Of a stretch of 13,463 nt of DNA, positions 1 through 8,505 are shown in pieces; position 1 is the stretch's first letter, and each line of letters begins with the position of its first letter. A program made the position numbers and the translations under genes. Source of the stretch: Berkiella sp963803015 (GTDB taxonomy: Bacteria > Pseudomonadota > Gammaproteobacteria > Berkiellales > Berkiellaceae). Location of the stretch: assembly GCA_963803015.1 (NCBI GenBank), contig CAWDKV010000009.1, forward strand, positions 1 through 13,463. Reading direction: 5' to 3'. Below the pieces are notes generated by a model, which saw only the letters and a program-made list of their open reading frames with translations, had not been told where the DNA came from and did not search any database.

Positions 1-344
1 ACCTAGTCTATGTTCCGCCATTTCAAGTGGATGGAACTTTGGTATCGAGCAGTGCAATCCGAAAAGCCATTCAACATGGTGACTTAAATGGCGCGGAAAA
101 GATGTTGGGGAGGCGATTTTCCATTTTTACAACCATCGAATCTGTTGATAATCAAAAAATAACGTTAGCTAATATTTCTTCGCTATGTTTACCTCCTGAA
201 GGGGTTTATGTAGTAAAAGTTATTTCAGATCACATCGAAATGCAGGCAAAGGCAATTGTAAAAAGAGAATTTCCTTACCTTGAGCTTGTTTTTGATAACA
301 CACATTTTTTGGTCGTTAATCAAACTATCGAAGTTGTCTTATAA
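1..344 (+). CDS. ribF: RibF, FAD synthetase/riboflavin kinase, C-terminal part (cut by window edge)
   Basis: The reading frame is open from the window edge (first full codon at base 3) to TAA at 342-344, so the start lies outside. RibF makes FMN from riboflavin and then FAD in the cytoplasm. The visible part begins with YVPPFQVDGTLVSSSAIRKAI, and the SSSAIR segment matches the conserved SSTxIR region that ends the FAD-synthetase domain. GDLNGAEKMLGRRFSI follows, the usual link into the riboflavin-kinase domain. The rest is only about 75 residues. PPEGVYVVKV resembles the kinase-domain barrel, but the expected GxPTAN metal/ATP motif is not visible (TLANIS occupies that place), nor is the usual catalytic Glu region. 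The kinase half is therefore short and divergent. The gene converges on menG with 8 bases between stops. An internal GTG at 27 is not the real start. The family call is firm; two-step activity is uncertain. Confidence 0.85.
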   Translation, partial: LVYVPPFQVDGTLVSSSAIRKAIQHGDLNGAEKMLGRRFSIFTTIESVDNQKITLANISSLCLPPEGVYVVKVISDHIEMQAKAIVKREFPYLELVFDNTHFLVVNQTIEVVL

Positions 345-352
345 TATCCTGC

Positions 353-1081
353 TTACTTCTTTGCGATTAGAAGAGTAGCTATACCGAATGATAAAGGAAC
401 AACCTCTACAGAGCTAAAGCCTGCTTCTTTTAAAAGAATTTTAAGCTCGGCGGGCTTGACGAATGTTTGGATACTGCGACTAAGATATTGGTAAGCGGCA
501 GCATTTTTGGTGAATAGTTTTCCGAGTACAGGTAGCGCAGTTTTTAAATAGAGGCGATGCCCAAAGCGAAGGAATCTATTTTCCGGTTCAGTTAATTCAA
601 GAATTCCTAAAGTCCCACCTTTTTTTAAAGTGCGGTAAGCTTCTTCAAAACATTTTTTGGGAGAGTTAACGTTGCGGATTCCGTAGGCGAGTGTTGCACA
701 ATCGATGCTAGATGATTCAAGGGGAAGCTCTTGGACATCCGCATTAATTAAATGCATGGAATGGAGCTCATTTAATTTAAGCTTTGAAGCCTTGTCCATA
801 GCACAATCCAGCATCTCTTGACAAAAATCGACAAGAAAGACCTTTTGCTGTGTAAGTTGAGTTGTTAACCAAGGAAGAGTGATGGCGCCGGTGCCACAGC
901 AAAGATCGGCAATCGTGTGTGAATCAGTTTGACGATTCGCCAAAGTTGCCTGCATAAGCTTTTGATTCCATAGCCGATGTAATTGAAAAGACAGAATGGC
1001 ATTGGTCCTATCGTAACTTTTCGCAATCGAACCAAACATCGACTGAATTGTTTTAGGATTTTGTTGAGAATATTGTGACAT
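353..1081 (-). CDS. menG: Demethylmenaquinone methyltransferase (MenG/UbiE family)
   Basis: An intact 242-aa SAM-dependent methyltransferase that should methylate demethylmenaquinone in the last step of menaquinone synthesis. The N-terminal signature YDRTNAILS (residues 23-31) followed by LHRLW matches the UbiE/MenG pattern YDxMNxxxSxxxHxxW, with Thr replacing Met. Motif I for SAM is DLCCGTGA (59-66). A conserved acidic stretch (VDFCQEM) follows, then NADVQELP, then the second family signature around RTLKKGGTLGILELTEP. Length is close to the usual ~230-250 aa. ATG at 1081 begins the protein naturally, but only a weak purine-rich stretch precedes it, so it may be translated from a transcript shared with the DUF3604 gene ending 36 bases upstream. 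It converges on ribF. Ubiquinone use by the same enzyme cannot be excluded from sequence; menaquinone is the usual chlamydial quinone. Confidence 0.92.
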   Translation of the reverse strand: MSQYSQQNPKTIQSMFGSIAKSYDRTNAILSFQLHRLWNQKLMQATLANRQTDSHTIADLCCGTGAITLPWLTTQLTQQKVFLVDFCQEMLDCAMDKASKLKLNELHSMHLINADVQELPLESSSIDCATLAYGIRNVNSPKKCFEEAYRTLKKGGTLGILELTEPENRFLRFGHRLYLKTALPVLGKLFTKNAAAYQYLSRSIQTFVKPAELKILLKEAGFSSVEVVPLSFGIATLLIAKK

Positions 1082-1117
1082 TACATATCGTCTTTTTGGG
1101 ATTTAAGGACAGTAATA

Positions 1118-3141
1118 TCACAATGAATCGTCATCATCTTCGTCATCTAATTCCAGTTCACTGAGATTCTCATCTATTTCAGTAAAGTCAAGGGGCACTT
1201 TAGAAGGCTTTGGTGGTCGCAATTTAATTGTGCTCTTGCCTGTAGCACTACCAGGAATGTAATCAACCCAAATAGGAGAACTCCATGCCATGTGTCCATC
1301 AATCTGAGTTACCCGTATATAGTAGTAAACAAACGGCGGCTTTTTATCTTTGGCGTCGATAGCGACACTTTGTAAAGGAGACATATCATCAAACGCAAAA
1401 TCTAATTTATAATTTTCTGGCGCATAAGATTGAATGACAACACCATTGCGAATGATTTCGACACTTTTAAGAGTGGTTGTTCCGGCCACAAAACCGTGAA
1501 GATGCCGATTGAAGAGAAAGCCGTGTTTTTGAGCAGAACTTGTTTCTGAACCCATTCCAAATGAAGCAAGGTAAAGACCTAGGATGATGCGTTTGCCCGT
1601 AGTAGCATAGCATGAACGGTTATAAAGGGCTTCAAAAAGGGCTGAACGGGAATGTTCAGTTGCAATAATTGCTGTAAGGCCAGGGGAATATTGTTCTTGG
1701 TCACTATCAAAAAAGTCAGCATAAGCACCGCGATCATCTAAACCACCGGCAACAAATCCAAATCTACAATTGCGTTGAAGAGCTTTTTGTAATGAGCCGC
1801 TGGCCATTTCAGAAATCCCTTTTTTACCATTTGGGCGGATCGGACGTGTGTTGCCTTCTTTTTAAAGGCATTCTGAGGAACCCCAAGCATTGTAAATTTC
1901 AACAACCCTTTCAAATTCAGGAACATAGTTAGTAAAATCGTATCCTAACCCTTTTCCCATGGTGAAAGAGGGAATTGAAATTAAATCTTTGGGTGCGAAA
2001 CTCTTATAAATTTTGTCGAGCAAATTATATTTTGCGTCTTTTTTACGTAAAAGTTGGCGGTTGTCTTTGGCGTAGAGAATCTGTCTAATTCCTTCCTTGG
2101 GGCTCTCGCCTTGCCGATTGGAACCGATAAAGGCTGTGAAACGATTGGCTTCATCAAAGTCGGTGATGTGCTGACAGACCGATTTCCAAATTTCCAGTGG
2201 AGTCTCTTCAGCATTTTCGAATGGAGAGCAGGCAAAGAAATTTTCAGATTTATCATCGCGAAAGAATCTTAAGCAGCTTTCAATGTTTTCCGTTGAGTCA
2301 ATCCGTTCTGATTCTCCATGTAAAAGACCCCAAAACATACTTTTATTAGATTCAGAGAAGCATTTAATGGGAGGAGAATTAAAAGTCTGTTTTGTTAGAG
2401 TGTTATAGAGCTTTATGGTGTAGACACCTGGATCGTTGAAATATAAATTTGGAAGCGAGATAAAGCCTGTTTCCGGAACAAATAGTTTCCAATTAAGATT
2501 TTCCCGTAAATGTTCGTAAGAGAGCTCAATAAGGGTATTTGGATCAGTTTCGCTAGTGAGATTACCATATTGATCTTCAAAACGACCGTGACATCAAAAC
2601 GTCTGTTGCGCACAACATAAGAAGGCGTTAAAACAATGATTCGACTAAGTTCACTGCCTCGTACATCCATTGTGAAAACTTCCGGCTCTTCAGTTTTAGG
2701 CTTACTTTTGCCTTTAGTGCTGGTGTCGATGTTCAAAGTAAACGTACGGCGCCTCTGGGCCATCGTTTGAGCTCTAGTTCCATTTTTGTGGGCAGTCCCT
2801 GGGCCTTCCTTGGCAGAGCCTACAATAATGGTAAAGCTGCTTCCGGCCTGCAGTTCAGATGGGAGAGTAAACTCAAATTGTGGAGTATAACTTCCGGCAA
2901 TATTAACTTCTTTTGCAGAGATAGGCTTACCATTTTCTAGCTTCGCGTAAATGACATTGCTGGCTTTAGTAAGATCCACAGAAGGAACTTGCCAATCGAT
3001 GTCACGACCACTGCTTCCTAGATCAAAGGTCAGCCGTGCACCTTTGGGTAAATTGGTGGCTGGTGTATAAATGAATTTCCAAGTATTGATTTTACCAGCT
3101 AAAGTGGTGCTGGGACTGCAATAGCAGATAGATCGTCGCAT
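1118..3141 (-). pseudogene. DUF3604-family protein, disrupted by a frameshift and an in-frame stop
   Basis: Three fragments join into one ~674-aa DUF3604-type protein. ATG at 3141 has GGAG seven bases upstream (3149-3152) and opens with MRRSICYCSPSTTLAGKINTW, then a beta-rich N-terminal domain to about 2585. A one-base loss near 2580-2585 shifts the frame; the expected continuation FEDQYGNLTSETDPN is in the next frame and stays open through GLLHGESERID. It then runs through SIPSFTMGKGLGYDF and VEIYNAWGSSECL. A TAA at 1862-1864 interrupts it, after which the same frame resumes with KEGNTRPIRPNGKKG. It continues through SPGLTAIIA, YATTGKRI and DGHMAWSSPIWVDY to TGA at 1118-1120. The family has a PHP-like metal-dependent fold of unknown substrate. 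The tail ends in an acidic run (LELDDEDDDD). Adding one base makes the span 675 codons. Either a recent pseudogene or sequence error. Confidence 0.85.
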
Positions 3142-3148
3142 TTTCAAG

Positions 3149-3152
3149 CTCC
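3149..3152 (-). promoter_or_regulatory. Ribosome binding site deciding the DUF3604 start
   Basis: GGAG on the minus strand lies seven bases before the ATG at 3141-3139. This favours that start over an in-frame upstream codon at 3174, which would add a non-family MHNFWLSWSLK segment. Confidence 0.6.
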
Positions 3153-3252
3153 ATGATAACCAAAAGTTGTGCAAAAGTGTTATTAATTTTGCATAATATC
3201 TATTTATGATGCAAGCTATTGTTGGAAGAACAGATTGTTACGGAAGGAAAAA

Positions 3253-3997
3253 ATGAAATTAAATCCAAAAGTCGTGGCGATTATTCAGGCAAGACAGGGG
3301 TCAACGCGTCTTCCCGGGAAAAGTTATGAAAAAAGTATTGGACAAACCTCTTCTAGGATTTTTGCTTGAAAGAGTTGCCCGATCTAAAAAATTAAATGAG
3401 ATAATCGTAGCAACAACGCTTCAGGAAAATGATGATCATATTGCTCAATTTTGTAATGAATCTCAGATTTCTTGCTTTAGAGGCGAGGTCGATGATGTGC
3501 TAAGCCGTTATTTAAAAGCAGCACAACAATCTTCGGCTGAGATTATTGTGCGCATTACAGGGGATTGCCCTTTGATGGACCCGGAAATCATCGATAAGGT
3601 TGTTCAGCATTATCTTGATCTTTACCCTGAGATTGATTTTGTTTCCAATACTTTGAAGCGCACATATCCTCGGGGCATGGATGTTGAAGTATTTTCATTC
3701 GAAAGTTTAAAAACTGCTTCTGAGAGTTCTGTAAAGATTGGCGATCGCGAACATGTAACATCATTTATTTATTCCCATCCCGATCGATTTAGACTGGCCA
3801 ATGTTTCAGATGAAAATGATTATTCTCGATATCGATGGACAGTTGATACCTCGGAGGATTTTCAATTGGTAGAAAATCTCATTAAAGAAATTTATCCCCA
3901 AAAAGAAAATTTTATCTACAGCGATCTCCTTAAGGCCATGGAAGCTCATCCTGAATGGTATTTTATTAATTCTCATGTGGAACAAAAGAAAATTTAA
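3253..3997 (+). pseudogene. SpsF-like cytidylyltransferase-family protein with one +1 frameshift
   Basis: The start is ATG at 3253, preceded by GGAAGGA four bases upstream. The first frame gives MKLNPKVVAIIQARQGSTRLPGK, the nucleotide-binding signature (xARxGSxRLPGK) of the SpsF/CMP-KDO-synthetase-like NTP-transferase fold. One extra A in the run at 3319-3322 then shifts the frame. The rest, VMKKVLDKPLLGFLLERV onward, continues from 3326 with VDDVLSRYLKA, the metal-binding region RITGDCPLMDP, YPRGMDVEVF, REHVTSF and YRWTVDTSEDF. Removing the extra base gives exactly 248 codons (247 aa), a normal length. SpsF-type proteins are predicted to make nucleotide-activated sugars for surface glycans, but no glycan-pathway partner lies nearby, so the substrate is unknown. 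An internal ATG at 3326 would give a protein without the GSTRLPGK loop and is unlikely to be the functional start. Real mutation and base-call error are both possible. Confidence 0.82.
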
Positions 3998-4020
3998 GAT
4001 AATTATACACAAAGACATAG

Positions 4021-4244
4021 ATATGCTGCGATTCTGAACGTTATCATGAGCTTAAAGAAACTTATTTTTTTAACGCAAAGGAACACAAAAGACGCAAAGG
4101 ACGCAAAGAGAGGTAGAAGCTGAAGAACGTTGTAAAACCTCTATTCGTGCAACTGAGAACTCTTTGCGCCCTTTGCGTCTTTTGCGTTCCTTTGCGTTAA
4201 AAAATAAGTTTCTTCTCATGATAACGTTCAGAATCGCAGCATAT
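4021..4244. repeat. Long inverted-repeat (MITE-like) element with CGCAAAGG motifs
   Basis: Arms of about 90 and 85 bases (4021-4110 and 4160-4244) are nearly perfect reverse complements around a ~49-base loop. Both outer ends read ATATGCTGCGATTCTG and continue through AACGTTATCATGAG. The left arm has an extra CTTA and one extra T, and there are two mismatches in the inner part. The inner part of each arm is a short tandem array of about 9-10-base units (ACGCAAAGG, with variants ACACAAAAG and ACGCAAAGAG). No ORF lies inside. The ends contain TA, compatible with TA-targeting elements, but a TA duplication cannot be told from the palindrome itself. It sits between the spsF stop and the TPR-gene promoter, so as RNA it would form a very strong hairpin that could separate the two transcripts. 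Confidence 0.9.
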
Positions 4245-4283
4245 AGGGATGTGAATAGTTACAAGTTATAATTATTTCTAAGA

Positions 4284-4312
4284 TTGATAAAAAAGTTTGA
4301 AATCGCTATACT
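4284..4312 (+). promoter_or_regulatory. Sigma70/sigma66-type promoter of the TPR gene
   Basis: TTGATA (4284-4289) and TATACT (4307-4312) are separated by exactly 17 bases, close to the TTGACA/TATAAT consensus. Transcription would start near 4319, about 25 bases before the ATG at 4346. The Shine-Dalgarno before that ATG is weak. Confidence 0.7.
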
Positions 4313-4345
4313 TAAAATTCATAGACCTTTACCCAGTAGATTATT

Positions 4346-6433
4346 ATGGCAGAAGAAAATACTTCATTTTTCGGTAAATTACGAGATGCTTATGAAGCCC
4401 GAGGCTTTGAAGTTCTAGAGCCTTATAAAGATTCAACAAGTTGGTGTTCATTAGGTCATTCCGATAGAGAAATTTTAGGTCACTTATTTGTATTGAGGGG
4501 AGAAGAGCTTTTTAATATAAATGATCCAAAAGCTCCGGACCTACTTGAAAAAGCCATGCGAATTTCTCCGAATAGTTATAAAATTTTGGATTTGGTTGTT
4601 AAAGTCTATATGGCCCAAGGGCTCAATAACGTCAGATATATCAGTGCAGCCCTTAGAGCTCTAGAAGAAGCCTTGCCGCTTTATCCTTGTAACTTTAAGC
4701 TAAGCCATGCCTATATCCAAGGTGCTTTTGGGCAAAGGTGTCCTTGTAGAAGATGAGAGTTATTTTATTCGCGCTAATCACGTTTGTAAACAGCTAACAC
4801 ACGATGTTTTGAATGAAGAAAAAAGTGTTCAAGCACGCTTTTTTTGGGATTGGGGAAAAATTCTCTTTCATTTAGGAAAGAATAGCGGAGAAGCGGTTGA
4901 ATTCTATCACGCTCGAGAAAATTTTCGTATTGCGAAATCTTTAGGTCTTGAAGATCCTGAGTTTTTTAAAGATGATGGAGATGTTCATTTTGAACTAGGG
5001 CAGCTTTTAGGAAATGGTCATCTCCATTTTGAAGCGATTGAGTGCTATCAAAACTCTTTGCAAAGATCACATGACTCGGCAGAAGCATGGTACGCCCTTG
5101 GCTTGTGCTACACCTTAATACTTGATGAAAAATTCGACCCAGACTTTTTTGCTATGGCAGAGGTAAGTTTTGCAAATGCAGCTAAAATTGATCCGAATCA
5201 TTTAATGCTTTGGTTTAAATGGGGGCAGTTGGAATTAGAGCATGCAAAACAACACGATAATGTCGAAGTATTGCAAAGCGCTATCGAAAAATTTGCTAAA
5301 GCCAATTCATTAGAAACTAACAATGCCCATATATTATATTTCTGGGGTGAAGCATTGATGATGGCTGGAACTTTAACGGATCAAGTAGGCCTTTTAAAAG
5401 CTGCGAAAGATAACTTTGCTGCCAGTGTAGCCTTGCAGTCTGAAAATGATCTTGTTTGGCATTTGTATGGATGCTGTTTAAACGAGTTGGGGCGTTATTT
5501 TAATCATGAATCTTGGTACCACGAAGCTATAAGTAAATTCCTACAAGGTCTAGCAATCAATAAAAATTCTGTGCTCCTTTGGCATGGTTTGGCATATAGT
5601 CATTTCGCGCTTGGAGAGCTCAAAGGGGATGTTTCATTGATTGAAAAAGCATGTAATTTTTGTGCAAAAGCTATGGATAACGGCGCTGTGTCGCAACCTC
5701 AATGCTGGAATGACTGGGGCGTGGCTTTGATGAAAATTGGAGAGATCACCCATGATAAACTTTATGCAGTTGCAGCAATAGAAAAGTTTGAGAGTGCCAT
5801 CAGATTACAGAGATCTTGGAGCACTGATCAAGAGTGCGATACGGAGCTTCTCTATAATTATGGATGTGCTTTGGATTTCTTGGGTGATTTTTCTGATGAT
5901 CCCATTTATTATGAAAAAGCTATTGTGGCTTTGCAGAAAGTACTGCAATGTGAACCGGACCACCCTCATGTTAGATATAATTTAGCCCTAACACTTTCAC
6001 ATTTAGGAGAGCTTATTGCCGACGTAGAGTGTTTAGAAAAAGCAGTTGAGCTTTTTGAAGAGGTTATCGCTACAAGATTTTGAGGATGAAATGGCCTGGA
6101 ATGAGTGTGGATTGACACATTTGAACTTGGCACAGCTTATTCATGACCCTGCCCTTCCTTACAAAAGTCGAAAATGTTTTGAAGAAGCAGAGGCAAAAGT
6201 TGGTGAAGGCAATTACTTTGGGATGCTCACAAGCCTACTACAACTTAGCCTGTTACCATTCTTTGATGGGTAATTACCATGCCGGGATGTTTTACCTTGA
6301 AAAAGCTGATCATTATAACGCGCTTCCTTCTTTAAATGAAATTATGCAAGATGACTGGCTTACGACTTTGCGACAAGTTCCTGCCTTTCATACTTTTATA
6401 AGCAGTTGCAAGAAAAAAAATGTCAATAAATAA
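4346..6433 (+). pseudogene. Large TPR-repeat protein with three +1 frameshifts
   Basis: Starts MAEENTSFFGKLRDAYEARG and ends at TAA 6431-6433. It is built almost wholly of degenerate tetratricopeptide repeats, with units such as AWYALGLCYTLI, LWFKWGQLELEHA, ILYFWGEALMMAG, VWHLYGCCLNELG, LWHGLAYSHFALG and CWNDWGVALMKIG. The spacing is ~35-45 residues, with WG or G-rich helix turns. No signal peptide or membrane segment is seen. TPR solenoids bind protein partners; in chlamydiae many are chaperones or secreted factors, but the role here is unknown. There are three breaks. An extra T in the run at 4726-4729 shifts SHAYIQGA to LGKGVLVEDE. A second +1 shift lies near 6065-6074, between ELFEEVI and LQDFEDEMAWNE. 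An extra A at 6195-6198 lies between EEAEAK and LVKAITLGCS. Removing three bases leaves 695 codons. The middle piece (to 6083) holds most repeats. Confidence 0.8.
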
Positions 6434-6453
6434 AGTCTAAAAAAGTCTAAAAA
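6434..6453 (+). repeat. Short direct repeat between the TPR gene and dtd
   Basis: Two adjacent copies of AAAGTCTAA fill the short gap between the TPR stop and the dtd ATG. No clear Shine-Dalgarno is present here, so dtd may depend on translation of the upstream gene. Confidence 0.4.
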
Positions 6454-6461
6454 GCCATTTT

Positions 6462-6893
6462 ATGAAAATTCTTATTCAGCGAGTTGCACATGCTAGCGTT
6501 GAGGTAGAACGCGTGGTTGTTCGACTATTGGTCCTGGGGCGCTTGTTTTCATTGGTGTGGCTCCTAGCGATACTGTTGAACAGGCAGATTGGTTAGCAAA
6601 TAAGCTTATTTCGCTTCGATTTTTTGAAGATGAAAATGGCAAAATGAATGAATCGTTACTTGATAAGAAGCGTGAAGTTCTGGTCGTTTCTCAATTTACG
6701 CTTTACGCTGACTGTTCTGTTGGACGAAGACCTTTTTTACGAAAGCGGCTTTGCCAGAGCTCGCAGAGGTGTTGTATGAAAAAATTCATTGAAAATTTAG
6801 TGAGTAAAGGCATTGCTGTCCAATCAGGAATATTTGGTGCCAATGGTTCCTTTGTTGAACGATGGTCCTGTGACTTTGCTGTTGGAGCGTTAA
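6462..6893 (+). pseudogene. dtd: D-aminoacyl-tRNA deacylase (DTD) with four indels
   Basis: DTD hydrolyses D-amino acids wrongly attached to tRNA. ATG at 6462 gives MKILIQRVAHASVEVE, the classic DTD N-terminus. One base is lost near 6517-6523, and the next frame reads TIGPGALVFIGVAPSDT, FEDENGKMN and the catalytic-motif stretch VLVVSQFTLYADC. A base is lost in the T-run at 6733-6738, so FTKAALPELAEVLYEK is in a third frame. An extra A in the run at 6779-6784 returns the frame to KFIENLVSKGIAVQSGIFGAN. An extra T at 6851-6853 then exposes LLNDGPVTLLLER and TAA at 6891-6893. The NDGPVT motif is thus in the same frame as the start. The four shifts cancel, giving exactly 144 codons (143 aa), the usual DTD length. 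As written, the gene cannot make a working enzyme. Net-zero indels and intact motifs make sequence error plausible. Confidence 0.85.
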
Positions 6894-6967
6894 TTTCTGA
6901 AACAGCACAAATTATCTAACGCCCAAATTATCGTCTATAGTAGCAACTTTCATCTTGAGTCCGATCT

Positions 6968-8346
6968 TCATGGTAGACAATCACATAATGATCCAGCAAA
7001 GTCTTTATGGCTGCGGGTTTTGAGATAAATTGATTGTTCATAAGAGCAATTTTTCGCAAGTGTGTCATTCTCCTTCCGTCTCTTGGGCAAAGTAGTCAAT
7101 TGATTACCATTAAGATTGAGCACACGCAATCCGGTCAAATCGGCAATCTCTGAGGGCACAGATGTAAGCTTATTGACCGCATGACCAAAAGAGGCCTCTA
7201 ATTGGGTGAGTTTACAAACTTCTAAGGACAGTGTTAGCAATCGATTGCAACTGAGGTCGAGTGTCTGTAATTTTGTAAGTTTGCTAAATTCTTGTGGCAA
7301 AGAAGTAAGTTTGTTGTTTTTAAGATTAATGACAACTAAATTGGTGAGGATGGCAAATTCCTCCGGTAAGGATACAAGTTGATTATCCGAAAGGGCAAGC
7401 CTTTCTAATTTGGAATAGATTGCCGAATTCTACAGGCAAAGTAACGAGTTGGTTTTTCCAAAAGATTAAGTGTTTTTAATTGTCGTAGATTGCCGAATTC
7501 AACGGCAAAGTTTTGAGTTGGTTTTCCCAAAGACTGAGTGTTTCTAATTGTAGAAGGTTGCCGAATTCAACAGGCAAATCGATAAGTTGGTTGTTGGAAA
7601 TCTGCAGTTCTTTTAATTGCCGAAGATCGCCGAATTGAACAGGCAAATTGATAAGTTGATTGTGGAAAAGGTTGAGTTTTTCCAACTTTGTAAGATTGAA
7701 AAATTCAGCTGGCAAGGACTTAAGTCGATTATTCTTCAATATGATTTTCTTAAGATTAGTAATCTCACAATTTCCTTAGGAACTGAATTAAGCTGCAAGG
7801 AGCTTAAATCCATGAACCAATGCCTCGAGTCGTATTCCATTTCCTGATATTCTTTGCACCAAGTGGAAAGCTCTTTGGCTTTTTGAGAAAATTCTTCAAA
7901 TTTATCTGGATAAGCATAAAATAAATGTGAAAATGGTTTGAGTTGTTTCATTACGATCAATGCATCTATAGAGAAAAGCAGGATATAATACATACAAGAT
8001 TGGCAATCGTTTCTGTTTGAAAGAATTTTCTTCTATAAAGGGTTCTGAGTTTCGTGAGATGTCCAAGCTTTTTGCAGTAGATTTTTTACTAGATTAATAA
8101 TTGTATATTTTTCCCTTATGTGTGAATGCCAAATTCGTACATACTTGCGAGTGAATTGTTAGTTCAAAAATTTTAACCATATCAATATAGTAAGATAGAT
8201 ATCCTTTGGAAGATCGCTCCAGGACGAAAGCTTATGCATTATTGTTGCAAGACTTTCTTCGCGAGAAACTTCTTCAAGAGGTATCGGATAAATTCTGTTC
8301 CATCTATGGTTTTTTGAGTATTATCTAGAGGGCGGTAATAATCCAT
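6968..8346 (-). pseudogene. Leucine-rich-repeat protein with multiple frameshifts
   Basis: ATG at 8346 has AAAGGA six bases upstream and TATAAT behind it, and opens MDYYRPLDNTQKTIDG. Frame changes follow almost at once. A second frame reads PIPLEEVSREESLATIMHK and SSWSDLPKDIYLTIL (loosely F-box-like, low confidence), and a third reads MVKIFELTIHSQVCTNLAF. From about 7960 a frame reads MKQLKPFSHLFYAYPDKFEEF. About ten LRRs of ~23 residues follow, with consensus LxxLxLxxNQLxxLPVEFGNL (for example NNRLKSLPAEF, HNQLINLPVQF, NNQLIDLPVEF, ENQLKTLPVEF, DNQLVSLPEEF, NNKLTSLPQEF). Indels near 7770, 7505, 7460 and 7425 break the array, and the last frame ends at 6968. LRR proteins of this type are typical of amoeba-associated chlamydiae and presumably bind host or partner proteins. 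It converges on dtd. The count of breaks favours real decay. Confidence 0.75.
7418..7693 (-). repeat. Tandem ~69-bp units encoding LRRs
   Basis: Four consecutive units begin near 7418, 7488, 7556 and 7625, each carrying a variant of TTGCCGAATTCAACAGGCAAA as read on the plus strand. Spacings of 70, 68 and 69 bases show a one-base gain in the first unit and a one-base loss in the second, which explains two of the frame breaks in the LRR gene. The DNA similarity between units suggests recent duplication or gene conversion. Confidence 0.75.
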
Positions 8347-8350
8347 TAAA

Positions 8351-8380
8351 AATCCTTTATAAATTAAAAAAACTATTATA
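8351..8380 (-). promoter_or_regulatory. -10 element and ribosome binding site of the LRR gene
   Basis: A perfect TATAAT (minus strand, 8380-8375) lies about 29 bases before the ATG at 8346, with AAAGGA six bases before that ATG. The -35 position has no good TTGACA match, so activity may be weak or activator-dependent. Confidence 0.5.
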
Positions 8381-8505
8381 GCCTTTCGGTAAAGATAATA
8401 GTTAGAAAAGAAAAGTTCTCATGTAATAAAGTTCAGATATTGACTAAATCACCCTGATAAAGTGTGCTATCTTCATATCAGAGAAAAACGTTAAGCAGCC
8501 TGATT

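Noticed and set aside
1981..2272. Reading frames on both strands inside the DUF3604 gene
   Set aside because: They overlap the frame that carries the conserved DUF3604 residues and show low-complexity shadow composition.
4021..4244. CRISPR-like array from the CGCAAAGG units
   Set aside because: Units are ~9-10 bases, without spacers, and form one large inverted repeat.
8450..8485. Imperfect hairpin (CTGATA/TATCAG) between the LRR and J-like genes
   Set aside because: The stem is short with a bulge and no T tract on either side, so a terminator call is not supported.
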